Source of the DNA: CAZWRV01 sp964636325
GTDB lineage: Bacteria; Verrucomicrobiota; Lentisphaeria; Victivallales; GWF2-50-93
Reading direction: 5' to 3'
Assembly (NCBI GenBank): GCA_964636325.1
Contig: CAZWRV010000082.1
Coordinates: forward strand, 1 to 30,358
Length of the DNA stretch: 30,358 bases
The notes below the pieces were generated by a model. It was not told the origin of the DNA. It worked only from the letters and a program-made list of their open reading frames with translations, and did not search any database. Positions 23,615 through 30,358 of this stretch are shown one piece after another. The first letter of the stretch is position 1; every line of letters begins with the position of its first letter. The position numbers and the translations under genes are program-made.

Positions 23615-24145
23615 ATGCCTAATTTCACGTCGGTATTGAAGACGGAAATCGCAAGGATCGCCAGGAAAGAGAACAAGTCGGAAATCTCGGACCTGGGCAG
23701 GAAGCTGGCAAGGCAGAGGAGGGAGATCATCGAGCTGAAGCGGACGGTCGCCTCGCTTAAGGACGCTGTAGACACCCTCAAGAAGCATACCGGCGCGGGC
23801 AGGGCGCTTCCCGAGCTTCCGAAGGACGTGCTCGAAAAATCCAGGCTCGGCAGCGGCGGCGTCGCGCGCATCCGCAGCAAGCTCGGGCTGAGCAGGGCCG
23901 CGCTCGGCAAGCTTCTGGAAGTCAACCAGAACTCCATCTACCTCTGGGAATCCGGCAAGGTCTCCCCCCGCAAGAACATGAAGGCCAAGCTGGTTCAGCT
24001 CAGGAAGCTCGGCAAGAGGGCCGTCAAGAAGATGCTTAAGGAGATTGCCCCCGCCAGGAAGACCAGGAAGGCAAAGGAGGCCGCTGTCCAGAAGCCGGAC
24101 GCCCCGGCTCCCTCCGTAGAAAATCAGGAAAACAAACCGGAATAA
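23615..24145 (+). CDS. Small helix-turn-helix DNA-binding protein with coiled-coil start and Lys-rich tail
   Basis: This 176-aa protein has three parts. An N-terminal charged helical segment (about 5-75, rich in Lys/Arg/Glu) looks like a coiled coil. A central Cro/C1-type HTH follows (about 88-135: VARIRSKLGLSRAALGKLLEVNQNSIYLWESGKVSP). The tail (about 135-176) is rich in Lys, Ala and Pro and resembles histone-like tails. The ATG at 23615 has AAGGAG at 8 bases; a longer frame from 23513 lies in AT-rich leader. It may be a nucleoid-associated protein or a global regulator rather than a local repressor. A strong hairpin follows it, so it is probably monocistronic. Confidence 0.8.
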   Translation: MPNFTSVLKTEIARIARKENKSEISDLGRKLARQRREIIELKRTVASLKDAVDTLKKHTGAGRALPELPKDVLEKSRLGSGGVARIRSKLGLSRAALGKLLEVNQNSIYLWESGKVSPRKNMKAKLVQLRKLGKRAVKKMLKEIAPARKTRKAKEAAVQKPDAPAPSVENQENKPE

Positions 24146-24184
24146 TGGAACAATCCGGCCGGATTCCTGTCTAATAGCGGGAAA

Positions 24185-24205
24185 AAGCCGCCGTCGCGGC
24201 GGCTT
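24185..24205 (+). terminator. Intrinsic-terminator-like hairpin after the HTH gene
   Basis: A perfect 9-bp GC-rich stem AAGCCGCCG / CGGCGGCTT with a TCG loop lies 39 bases after the stop. The following tract is short (GATTT), so efficiency is uncertain. It separates the HTH gene from the ABC operon starting at 24235. Confidence 0.7.
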
Positions 24206-24234
24206 GATTTCCACATCAATACGGAGTTTCCCAA

Positions 24235-25197
24235 ATGATCAAGGTCAAGAATCTGACAAGGAATTTCGGCAGGATTGTCGCCGTAGACGGCATCTCCTTC
24301 GATGTCGCCAAGGGCGAAGTGCTCGGATTCCTCGGCCCGAACGGCGCCGGCAAGACCACGACGATGCGGGTCGTCACCGGCTATCTCGAGCCGTCCGGGG
24401 GCAGCGTCCTCATAGACGGAACCGACATCCGGGACAATCCCGAATCGGCCAAGAGCAGGATCGGATACCTCCCCGAGAACGCGCCCGTATACAGGGACAT
24501 GCATGTCTACGGCTTCCTGAAGTTCGCCGCGGAGATACGCGGGATATCCGGGAAGAAGGCGGCCGAGGCCATCGACCGCGCCGTCTCGATATGCCACCTC
24601 GAGTCCGTCCTATACCAGAGCATCGACACGCTGTCCAAAGGATACACCCGCAGGACTGTCCTGGCACAGGCGATACTCCATGACCCGCCCATCCTCATCC
24701 TCGACGAGCCGACCGACGGGCTCGACCCCAACCAGAAGTTCGAGGTCAGGAACATGATCAACAGGATGAGCGAAAACAAGGCCATCGTCATCTCCACACA
24801 TATACTCGAGGAGGTCGAGGCCTGCTGCACCAGGGCGATCATAATCGCCCGCGGCCGCATAGTTGCAAACGGCACGCCGGCCGAGCTCAAGACGATGTCC
24901 GAGCAGGCCAACACCGTTCTCATGGGCGTCAGGAACTGCGACTTCGCCGCCATGCGCGACTCGCTCTCAGGCATCGGCCAGATACTCAAGATCTCCGACG
25001 CCGGCTCCGAATCCGGAGTGACCAGGATCAGGATACATCCCGACAAATGCCCGGCCGGCGCCCTAGCCGCTCCGGTATCCTCCTTCGCCAGGGAGAAGGG
25101 CTGGGAGATCGTCGAGTTCTCGACCGACTCGGGCAGGCTCGACGACGTCTTCAGGAAGATAACCCTCGGCTCGGGGGAGGAGGCGAAGGCGTCATGA
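24235..25197 (+). CDS. ABC transporter ATP-binding protein (GldA-like)
   Basis: This 320-aa ATPase energises the permease encoded next to it. It has Walker A GPNGAGKTTT, Q-loop region YLPENAPVY, signature LSKGYTRR (variant of LSGGQ), Walker B LILDEP, D-loop GLDP and H-loop STH. A C-terminal extension (about 220-320) is common in ABC-2-type exporters. It is the first gene of a four-gene operon and overlaps the permease start in an ATGA. The set matches Gld-type systems (GldA-GldF-GldG). In Bacteroidetes these are linked to gliding, but in other phyla they occur without gliding, so function here is open. Confidence 0.92.
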   Translation: MIKVKNLTRNFGRIVAVDGISFDVAKGEVLGFLGPNGAGKTTTMRVVTGYLEPSGGSVLIDGTDIRDNPESAKSRIGYLPENAPVYRDMHVYGFLKFAAEIRGISGKKAAEAIDRAVSICHLESVLYQSIDTLSKGYTRRTVLAQAILHDPPILILDEPTDGLDPNQKFEVRNMINRMSENKAIVISTHILEEVEACCTRAIIIARGRIVANGTPAELKTMSEQANTVLMGVRNCDFAAMRDSLSGIGQILKISDAGSESGVTRIRIHPDKCPAGALAAPVSSFAREKGWEIVEFSTDSGRLDDVFRKITLGSGEEAKAS

Positions 25198-25946
25198 ACA
25201 TCTCAAGGGTAAAGACCATATTCAAGAGGGAGGTCTCCGGCTACTTCACTTCCCCTCTCGCCTACATCTTCATCGTCATATTCCTTATATTGAGCGGCTT
25301 CTTCACCTTCAACAAGTGGTTCGGCAAGCTCTTCATAAACAACGAGGCGTCGCTCTCCAACAGCTTCTTCTCTTTCCATCCGTGGCTCTACCTGCTGCTG
25401 GTGCCGGCAATTGCCATGCGGCTGTGGTCCGAGGAATACAAGGGGGGGACGATCGAGCTGCTATTCACGATGCCGGTCTCCGTCGCGGAGTCCGTCCTCG
25501 GGAAGTTCCTGGCGGCCTGGGCGGTTCTCGGAATCTCGCTGGCCCTCACATTCCCGGCTGTCGTCACCGTATGCACGCTCGGCAGCCCCGACTACGGCGT
25601 CATCGCCACAGGCTATGTCGCCAGCGCGCTGCTGGCCGGAACCTACCTGTCGATCGGTTCGTTCACCTCGTCCCTGACGCGGAACCAGATCGTGAGCTTC
25701 ATCGTATCGCTGGTGATATGCCTCCTGCTCATACTGATAAGCCACCCGTCCATATCCGACTTCTTCACCGGCTGGGCGCCTGTCTGGCTGGTCGACACGA
25801 TGTCGCGGGCAGGCGTAATCGAGCACTTCGACAACATCAAGAAGGGCGTCATCGACCTGAGGGACCTGCTCTACTTCGCCTCGGTCATGGCCGCGTTCCT
25901 CGCCGCCACCGGCATAACGCTCTACAGCAAAAGAACTTCCGTCTAG
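25194..25946 (+). CDS. ABC-2-type permease (GldF-like)
   Basis: This 250-aa membrane protein has about six hydrophobic helices. It begins MNISRVKTIFKREVSGYFTS, typical of this permease group. The RLWSEEYKGGTIELLFTMPVS segment is diagnostic of ABC-2 permeases. It starts inside the last codons of the ATPase gene (ATGA overlap). A longer upstream frame is rejected for that reason. It forms the membrane channel of the operon's exporter. Confidence 0.92.
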   Translation: MNISRVKTIFKREVSGYFTSPLAYIFIVIFLILSGFFTFNKWFGKLFINNEASLSNSFFSFHPWLYLLLVPAIAMRLWSEEYKGGTIELLFTMPVSVAESVLGKFLAAWAVLGISLALTFPAVVTVCTLGSPDYGVIATGYVASALLAGTYLSIGSFTSSLTRNQIVSFIVSLVICLLLILISHPSISDFFTGWAPVWLVDTMSRAGVIEHFDNIKKGVIDLRDLLYFASVMAAFLAATGITLYSKRTSV

Positions 25947-25959
25947 GAGGGCCGCGCAC

Positions 25960-27879
25960 ATGAAGCACACATCAAATTTCTTCAGGAAATACGTATATTC
26001 TTTCACCGGAGTCGTCCTCATCATCGCCCTGCTCGTCGCGGCGAACGCCATCTTCCAGAGGATACGCGTCCGCGCCGACCTCACGGAGGACAAACTCTAC
26101 ACGATCTCGGAAGGGACCAAGAACATCCTCTCCAAGCTCAAGTCGCAGGTGACGCTGCGCTTCTACTGCAGCGGGAACGAGAACCAGATGCCGGTGCCGC
26201 TCCGCGGCTTCGCCGCCAGGGTCGAGGACCTTCTAAAGGAATACGTCGCCGCGTCCAAGGGCAAGCTGGTCCTTGAAAAGTTCGACCCCACCCCCGACTC
26301 CGACGCCGAGGATTCGGCCGCCATGGACGGGATCAGCGGCCAGCCCATGCCGGACGGCAGCAAATTCTATCTCGGGCTCAACGTAAACTGCCTCGACAAG
26401 AACGTCAGCATCCCCGTCTTCCTCCCGCACGAGGAGAACTCCCTCGAATACAACATCACCAGGGCCATATACGAGGCGGCGCAGGCGAAGAAGCCGGTCC
26501 TCGGCATACTCACCAGGCTGCCGGTCATGGGCGGCAACATGATGCCGTTCATGCAGAACCAGCAGCCGAAGCCGCCGTGGATATTCGTCCAGGAGCTCAA
26601 GAGGAACTTCGAGGTCCGCTCCATCGAGAACGAGCCTGAAAAAATCCCCGGCGACATCGACGTCCTCCTGGTGATGCACCCGCAGAACCTTCCCGGCAAG
26701 ACGCTCTTCGCGATAGACCAGTTCCTGCTCTCGGGCGGAAGGCTGATCGTGGCCGTAGACCCGTTCTGCATCGCCGAGCAGAGGACTTCGATCCAGGGAA
26801 TGATGGGCCAGCAGACCATGCCCGGCTCCTCGTCCCTGCCCGCCCTCTTCTCCGCCTGGGGGCTCGACATGGAGAAGGACAAGGTCGTGGTCGACATGGA
26901 GAACTCCACCAGGAACACCAACACCGCCGAGGCGGAAGGCTATCCGGCAGTCCTCAACTTCGCCAACATCAAGGACGCCTCGGGCGAACCATCAATGGCC
27001 GGCATCCAGCACCTCAACCTCATCTTCTGCGGTTCACTGAAGGGCGAACTCAAGGATGGGCTCTCCAAAAAGGTTCTCCTGGCCTCGTCCAGGAAGTCCC
27101 AGCTCCTCAACTCCTTCATGGCGCAGGCCCCGTACGCCCAGATACTCAAGGACTTCCAGAGCGACGACCGCCAGAACGACCTCATCGTGAGGATACATGG
27201 AAAGTTCAAGAGCGCCTACCCGGACGGCCCGCCGAAGGAGGATTCGAAGGACAAGAAGGACGGAGAGAACAAGGAGGATGCCGCGAAGCCCGCGCCGAAG
27301 GACTCCCTTAAGGAATCGGCGAAGGAGTCGTCCGTCGTCATCGTCACGGACGTGGACATGTTCCTCGACGAGTTCTGCGTCTCCAAGCAGAAGTTCCTCG
27401 GCCGCTCCTTCATCCAGCCCTTCAACGACAATCTAATCTTCATCCAGAACGTCGCGGAGCAGCTCTCCGGCGACAACGACCTCATCAGCATCCGCTGCAA
27501 GAAGGTCAAGGAGCGCCCGTTCACCAGGCTCGAGGAGATGCAGGCCAAGGCCCAGGAGAAGTACCAGCAGAAGATCATGGAGCTCGAGGAGAAGAAGCAG
27601 AAGGCCCAGGAGCGCATCAACCAGCTCCAGAGCGCCAAGAGCGACAGCCAGAAGTTCATACTCTCCCAGGAGCAGAAGGACGAGATCGCCAAGTTCAAGG
27701 CGGAGATGGCCGGCACCAACAAGGACCTCAAGGCGCTCCGCAAGGAGTTCCGCAAGGACATCGACGGCCTCATGTTCAGGTATGAGATCGCGAACATCGC
27801 GCTGGTCCCGCTTCTGGTCGTGCTGTTCGGACTTGCTGTTTTCGCATACAACAGGATAAGGAGCACCGCAAAGCAATGA
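25960..27879 (+). CDS. GldG-like ABC transporter auxiliary protein
   Basis: This 639-aa protein has an N-terminal membrane helix (about 14-31) and a large extracytoplasmic domain. That domain has the family pattern DLTEDKLYTISEGTKNILSKLKSQVTLRFYCS, followed by SLEYNITRAIYEA and ILTRLP. A Lys/Glu/Asp-rich linker lies at about 425-455. A long charged coiled coil (about 525-600) precedes a C-terminal helix (ALVPLLVVLFGLAVFAYN). The linker and coiled coil look like insertions before the final helix. AGGAGG precedes the start. It overlaps the DUF4340 gene by 4 bp. The N-terminal domain may bind substrate or organise the transporter. Confidence 0.88.
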   Translation: MKHTSNFFRKYVYSFTGVVLIIALLVAANAIFQRIRVRADLTEDKLYTISEGTKNILSKLKSQVTLRFYCSGNENQMPVPLRGFAARVEDLLKEYVAASKGKLVLEKFDPTPDSDAEDSAAMDGISGQPMPDGSKFYLGLNVNCLDKNVSIPVFLPHEENSLEYNITRAIYEAAQAKKPVLGILTRLPVMGGNMMPFMQNQQPKPPWIFVQELKRNFEVRSIENEPEKIPGDIDVLLVMHPQNLPGKTLFAIDQFLLSGGRLIVAVDPFCIAEQRTSIQGMMGQQTMPGSSSLPALFSAWGLDMEKDKVVVDMENSTRNTNTAEAEGYPAVLNFANIKDASGEPSMAGIQHLNLIFCGSLKGELKDGLSKKVLLASSRKSQLLNSFMAQAPYAQILKDFQSDDRQNDLIVRIHGKFKSAYPDGPPKEDSKDKKDGENKEDAAKPAPKDSLKESAKESSVVIVTDVDMFLDEFCVSKQKFLGRSFIQPFNDNLIFIQNVAEQLSGDNDLISIRCKKVKERPFTRLEEMQAKAQEKYQQKIMELEEKKQKAQERINQLQSAKSDSQKFILSQEQKDEIAKFKAEMAGTNKDLKALRKEFRKDIDGLMFRYEIANIALVPLLVVLFGLAVFAYNRIRSTAKQ

Positions 27880-29105
27880 ACGCAAAACATCTCGCCGCAA
27901 TCGCCGTGGCCGCAGTCGTCGTGATAGCCGCCGCATTCCTCCTCATGAAAAGGGACAAGGCCTCGCAGTCATCAGGCGCAGACTCCCTGCTCTTCAGGGA
28001 CTTCCCCGTCAACGACGTCACGGAAGTCAAGATGAAGGGGCCCAAGGAGGAGGTCCGCCTCGTCAAGGTCAACGAGACATGGAAGGTCAAGAGCTGCTAC
28101 GACTACCCGGCCGACTTCATGAAGATGAAGAGCTTCATAAATACCGTCGCCGACCTCAAAAGGATACAGACCGTCAAGGCTGATGTCACGGAATACGGCC
28201 GGCTCGGCCTGGACCTCAAGGGCGGCGACACCGCCGGCACGATGGTCGAATTCAACTCAGCCAGCGGCCAGAAGCCGCTCGTCAGCTTCATCGCCGGGAA
28301 GAAGCACAGCAAGCAGGCCGGCGGCGCCGACGAGGATGGATTCAGCATGGGCGGCTGGCCCGACGGAAGATACCTCCTGCTCCCCAACCAGCAGAAGGAC
28401 GCCGTTGTCGTCGTCGATAAGACACTGGATGAAATCGATCAGCCTGCCAAGGACTGGATCAACAAGGACTTCATCTCCGCCAGAGACATCATGTCCGCCT
28501 CGCTGGTCGAGAACGGCGTCCAGCAGTGGAAGCTCCTGCGGAAGAAGCAGGGCGACGCCATGACGCTCGAATCGATGCCCGAAAAGCGCGAGATCGACAC
28601 CTCCAAGGTCAGCTCCGTCTCAAACATACTCGGCTCGATACGCTTCGCCGAGGTTCAGTCCCCCTCCCTTCAGGCGACCGACACCGGCCTAGATTCCCCG
28701 GCCGTGTTCAAGGCCGAAACTTTCAGCGGGAAGGTCTACGAATTCCAGATCGGAAAGAAGAAGGACTCCTTCAGGTTCGCCAAGGTCAAGGTCTCATTCC
28801 AGACTCCGCCGGAAGAGGAGGCTGAAAAGCCTGCGGACGAAACGAAGAAGGACGAGGCCGCCGAGAAGAAAAAGGAGGAGGAGAAGGCCGAGAAGATCAG
28901 GAAGGCACAGGAGGAGGCCAAGGCCGAACAGGAAAAATATTCCCCTTGGACTTACACATTCCCAGAGTCCAGCGTCTCCCCGATGCTCTCCAAGCTCGAA
29001 GACCTCCTAAAGAAGGTCGAGGAGAAGAAGGACGAGAAGGACAAGGACGGCGCGGCCGCCAAATCCGCTGACGGCGGAGGTGCCGAAGCCAAAGTCCCGA
29101 AATGA
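27876..29105 (+). CDS. DUF4340 domain protein, last gene of the Gld-type ABC operon
   Basis: This 409-aa protein has one N-terminal membrane helix (about 6-24). An extracytoplasmic repeat-like domain contains the DUF4340 features (VTEVKMKGPKEEVRLVKVNETWKV; ADLKRIQTVK; KDWINKDFIS). A Lys/Glu-rich region (about 310-350) and a Lys/Ala tail end it. DUF4340 genes regularly follow GldG-type genes, so it is presumably part of the same complex. Its ATG overlaps the upstream stop (ATGA). The extreme charge of the tail is odd for an extracytoplasmic end and may be a flexible spacer. Confidence 0.88.
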   Translation: MNAKHLAAIAVAAVVVIAAAFLLMKRDKASQSSGADSLLFRDFPVNDVTEVKMKGPKEEVRLVKVNETWKVKSCYDYPADFMKMKSFINTVADLKRIQTVKADVTEYGRLGLDLKGGDTAGTMVEFNSASGQKPLVSFIAGKKHSKQAGGADEDGFSMGGWPDGRYLLLPNQQKDAVVVVDKTLDEIDQPAKDWINKDFISARDIMSASLVENGVQQWKLLRKKQGDAMTLESMPEKREIDTSKVSSVSNILGSIRFAEVQSPSLQATDTGLDSPAVFKAETFSGKVYEFQIGKKKDSFRFAKVKVSFQTPPEEEAEKPADETKKDEAAEKKKEEEKAEKIRKAQEEAKAEQEKYSPWTYTFPESSVSPMLSKLEDLLKKVEEKKDEKDKDGAAAKSADGGGAEAKVPK

Positions 29106-29184
29106 GCCTTCCCAATCCGCTCAATCTGGAAATCTTAATCCGAGCCTGCCTCCCCGCTGGCCGCTTGTGAAACTCTAGGATCCC

Positions 29185-29428
29185 TTTATCCTAATAGCCG
29201 CAGTTGGCCGCATTTGCCGTAGCTACTAGGCAGCAAGACGCAGCTGTGGTGACCACTGCAAGTTGAAGCTAACGAAGCAGATATGGCGAATGCGGCCAAC
29301 CCTCCCGGGTTGAAAATATGCCGAAACTGGCTTTCACTCATTGGGTGAAAGCCTCTAAATATGTAAATGCTTTATTATGAGAGTGTTAATTTATAAAGCA
29401 TATTTGCAACTGCGGCAATTAGGTTTAT
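29185..29428. repeat. 5-bp target site duplication TTTAT around MITE copy 2
   Basis: TTTAT abuts both ends of the element exactly. The right copy contains the TAA stop codon (minus strand, 29427-29425) of the neighbouring gene, so the duplication left that gene's reading frame and stop intact. Confidence 0.8.
29190..29423 (-). mobile_element. MITE-like element, copy 2 (234 bp, inverted relative to copy 1)
   Basis: The reverse complement of this stretch equals 7909-8142 except at three positions by my reading: A/C in the left arm, G/A after ATAATAA, and G/A in GCCTGGTAG. It has the same length, the same terminal inverted repeats and the same internal stems. It is flanked by TTTAT at 29185-29189 and 29424-29428. 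There is no coding capacity. The 84 bases between the DUF4340 stop and the duplication show nothing else. The element ends one base before the stop codon of the GH20-like gene. Confidence 0.88.
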
Positions 29429-30291
29429 TTCTTCAACAGGCGGCCGGCTCTTGCGCGATCGAGAAGCCTATTTCGGTTTTCCGGAATACAAGGAGTCCAG
29501 CACGTGAGCAGGATTCCGGTTGCGCCGAGGGAGAATAGCTGGTCGCGCATTCCGGCGACATCGTCGCCGGGGGCCCCCCACACTTCAAAGCCCCTTCCGT
29601 GTATCCGCTTCATCGCCGTGGGATCCCAGTTGCCGTAATCCCAGAGTACTTGGACAATGTCGGTGGGTATCCGTTCTTCGGCATAGAGCGACTTCTCGCG
29701 GTGGATGTCCGCGGCGGGCCAGTGGCATGCGGAATCGTTCCATATCAGAGTCCGCAGGCCGCGCTTCTTCAAGCCGCCATGCAAGGTCTCTATCGCCCGC
29801 ACATACTGCGTGTAGCTGCGGGAGTGATCCTCGTCCATTCCGATATGGAAGAAACGCTGCGGTTTGAGAATTCCGCAAAGCTCGTCGATTACCTCGAACG
29901 CCTTTGCCCAATATTCATCGCTGTCGAAGAGATCGTTGTGCGGGCGGAACCAATGGTTGTGCTGGTGGAGGGTACTCTGGGAGAAGTTCAGCTTGACCGC
30001 GATTTCGATGCCGAGCTTCGCCGCGCGATCGCGAAGCTTAGCGAGGATGTCGATCGGCCGGCTGTAGTGGCGCACAAGCTCCGGATGCGACTTGTAGACG
30101 ACTCCGTCCTTGGCGTCCACCATGAGAAGATTGAGCCCCGATTCCGCCATCGCGTCGATGACTTCGAGCCCCACGTCCAGATCGAACGGCTTCTCCGTGT
30201 CCTTGTTCTTGTTCCAGGCAGGATCGTAGTGCGTGATATGCAGCAGGAACCCGCGGACCGGAATTACGCCAACCAGGTTTTCATTTTTCAT
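29425..30291 (-). CDS. GH20-like TIM-barrel protein (putative beta-N-acetylhexosaminidase-related)
   Basis: This 288-aa protein has no signal peptide. It carries FFHIGMDEDHS with His149, Gly151, Asp153 and Glu154, matching the HxGxDE catalytic motif of glycoside hydrolase family 20, where the Asp-Glu pair performs substrate-assisted catalysis. Strand patterns such as GLNLLMVDAKDGVVY and IVQVLWDYGNWD suit a TIM barrel. It is shorter than usual GH20 enzymes and lacks their N-terminal alpha/beta domain, so it may be a stand-alone barrel with other specificity. The start has AGGAAG close by. Its stop lies within the target duplication of MITE copy 2. The 67 bases upstream hold no recognised feature. 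Confidence 0.7.
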   Translation of the reverse strand: MKNENLVGVIPVRGFLLHITHYDPAWNKNKDTEKPFDLDVGLEVIDAMAESGLNLLMVDAKDGVVYKSHPELVRHYSRPIDILAKLRDRAAKLGIEIAVKLNFSQSTLHQHNHWFRPHNDLFDSDEYWAKAFEVIDELCGILKPQRFFHIGMDEDHSRSYTQYVRAIETLHGGLKKRGLRTLIWNDSACHWPAADIHREKSLYAEERIPTDIVQVLWDYGNWDPTAMKRIHGRGFEVWGAPGDDVAGMRDQLFSLGATGILLTCWTPCIPENRNRLLDRARAGRLLKK

Positions 30292-30358
30292 GATCTTCCT
30301 AACTAGAGCCCGTCCACAAAAATGGTTTTTTAGAAATTGTTTTCGCCCGGGATGCCGA

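Noticed and set aside
1..30358. CRISPR arrays, tRNA or rRNA genes, prophage or integrase genes
   Set aside because: No regularly spaced repeats, no tRNA cloverleaf and no phage or integrase proteins were seen.

Overview
The window reads as a chromosomal segment of a Gram-negative PVC-superphylum bacterium, most likely Lentisphaerota. This is inference. The evidence is a type II pseudopilin with an FTLIELLVVIAIIAIL helix preceded by Tyr instead of Gly, a divergently transcribed AraC regulator/UroD-family methyltransferase-like pair, an ExbB-ExbD-ExbD set, and a Gld-type ABC system. G+C looks to be somewhat above 50%, coding density is high, and no rRNA, tRNA, CRISPR array or prophage was seen.

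Layout. 1-4062: surE (minus) and, divergently, a large membrane hybrid histidine kinase whose Shine-Dalgarno position is a run of nine G. 4049-7873: a very large secreted tandem DUF3857/transglutaminase protein (minus), overlapping the kinase tail-to-tail by 14 bp. 7904-8147: a 234-bp MITE-like element. 8427-13043: an unnamed 537-aa protein (minus), a U32-family protein (plus) and a receiver-Ser/Thr kinase fusion (plus). 13151-15063: AraC regulator and UroD-family protein, divergent. 15170-17959 (minus): a relic of a pseudopilin leader, a pseudopilin, a SOUL-fold lipoprotein and serS. 18131-19849 (minus): exbB-exbD-exbD. 20015-23341 (minus): a divergent MurC-like ligase with a structured leader, then the translationally coupled pair tatD-ubiA. 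23615-24145: a small HTH protein with a basic tail, followed by a hairpin terminator. 24235-29105 (plus): a four-gene operon made of ATPase, ABC-2 permease, GldG-like protein and DUF4340 protein, two junctions of which are ATGA overlaps. 29185-29428: the second copy of the 234-bp element, inverted. 29425-30291: a GH20-like TIM-barrel protein (minus).

The most notable structure is the pair of 234-bp elements (7909-8142 and 29190-29423). They have equal length, differ at only three positions by my reading, carry 17-bp terminal inverted repeats, and are each flanked by their own perfect 5-bp target duplication (TTGAA and TTTAT). Each can fold into a three-way-junction structure. One copy sits in the 5' leader of the DUF3857 gene and the other abuts the stop codon of the GH20-like gene. 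They contain no transposase, so they look like recently mobilised non-autonomous elements of an unidentified family.

Other points worth attention are a second transglutaminase domain in which all three catalytic residues are replaced, a MurC-like protein with several altered signature motifs, and a hairpin conserved between the pseudopilin leader and its relic. The genes do not form one pathway. Envelope functions dominate: the ABC/Gld system, the ExbBD motor, MurC-like ligase, UbiA, pseudopilin, and signalling kinases.
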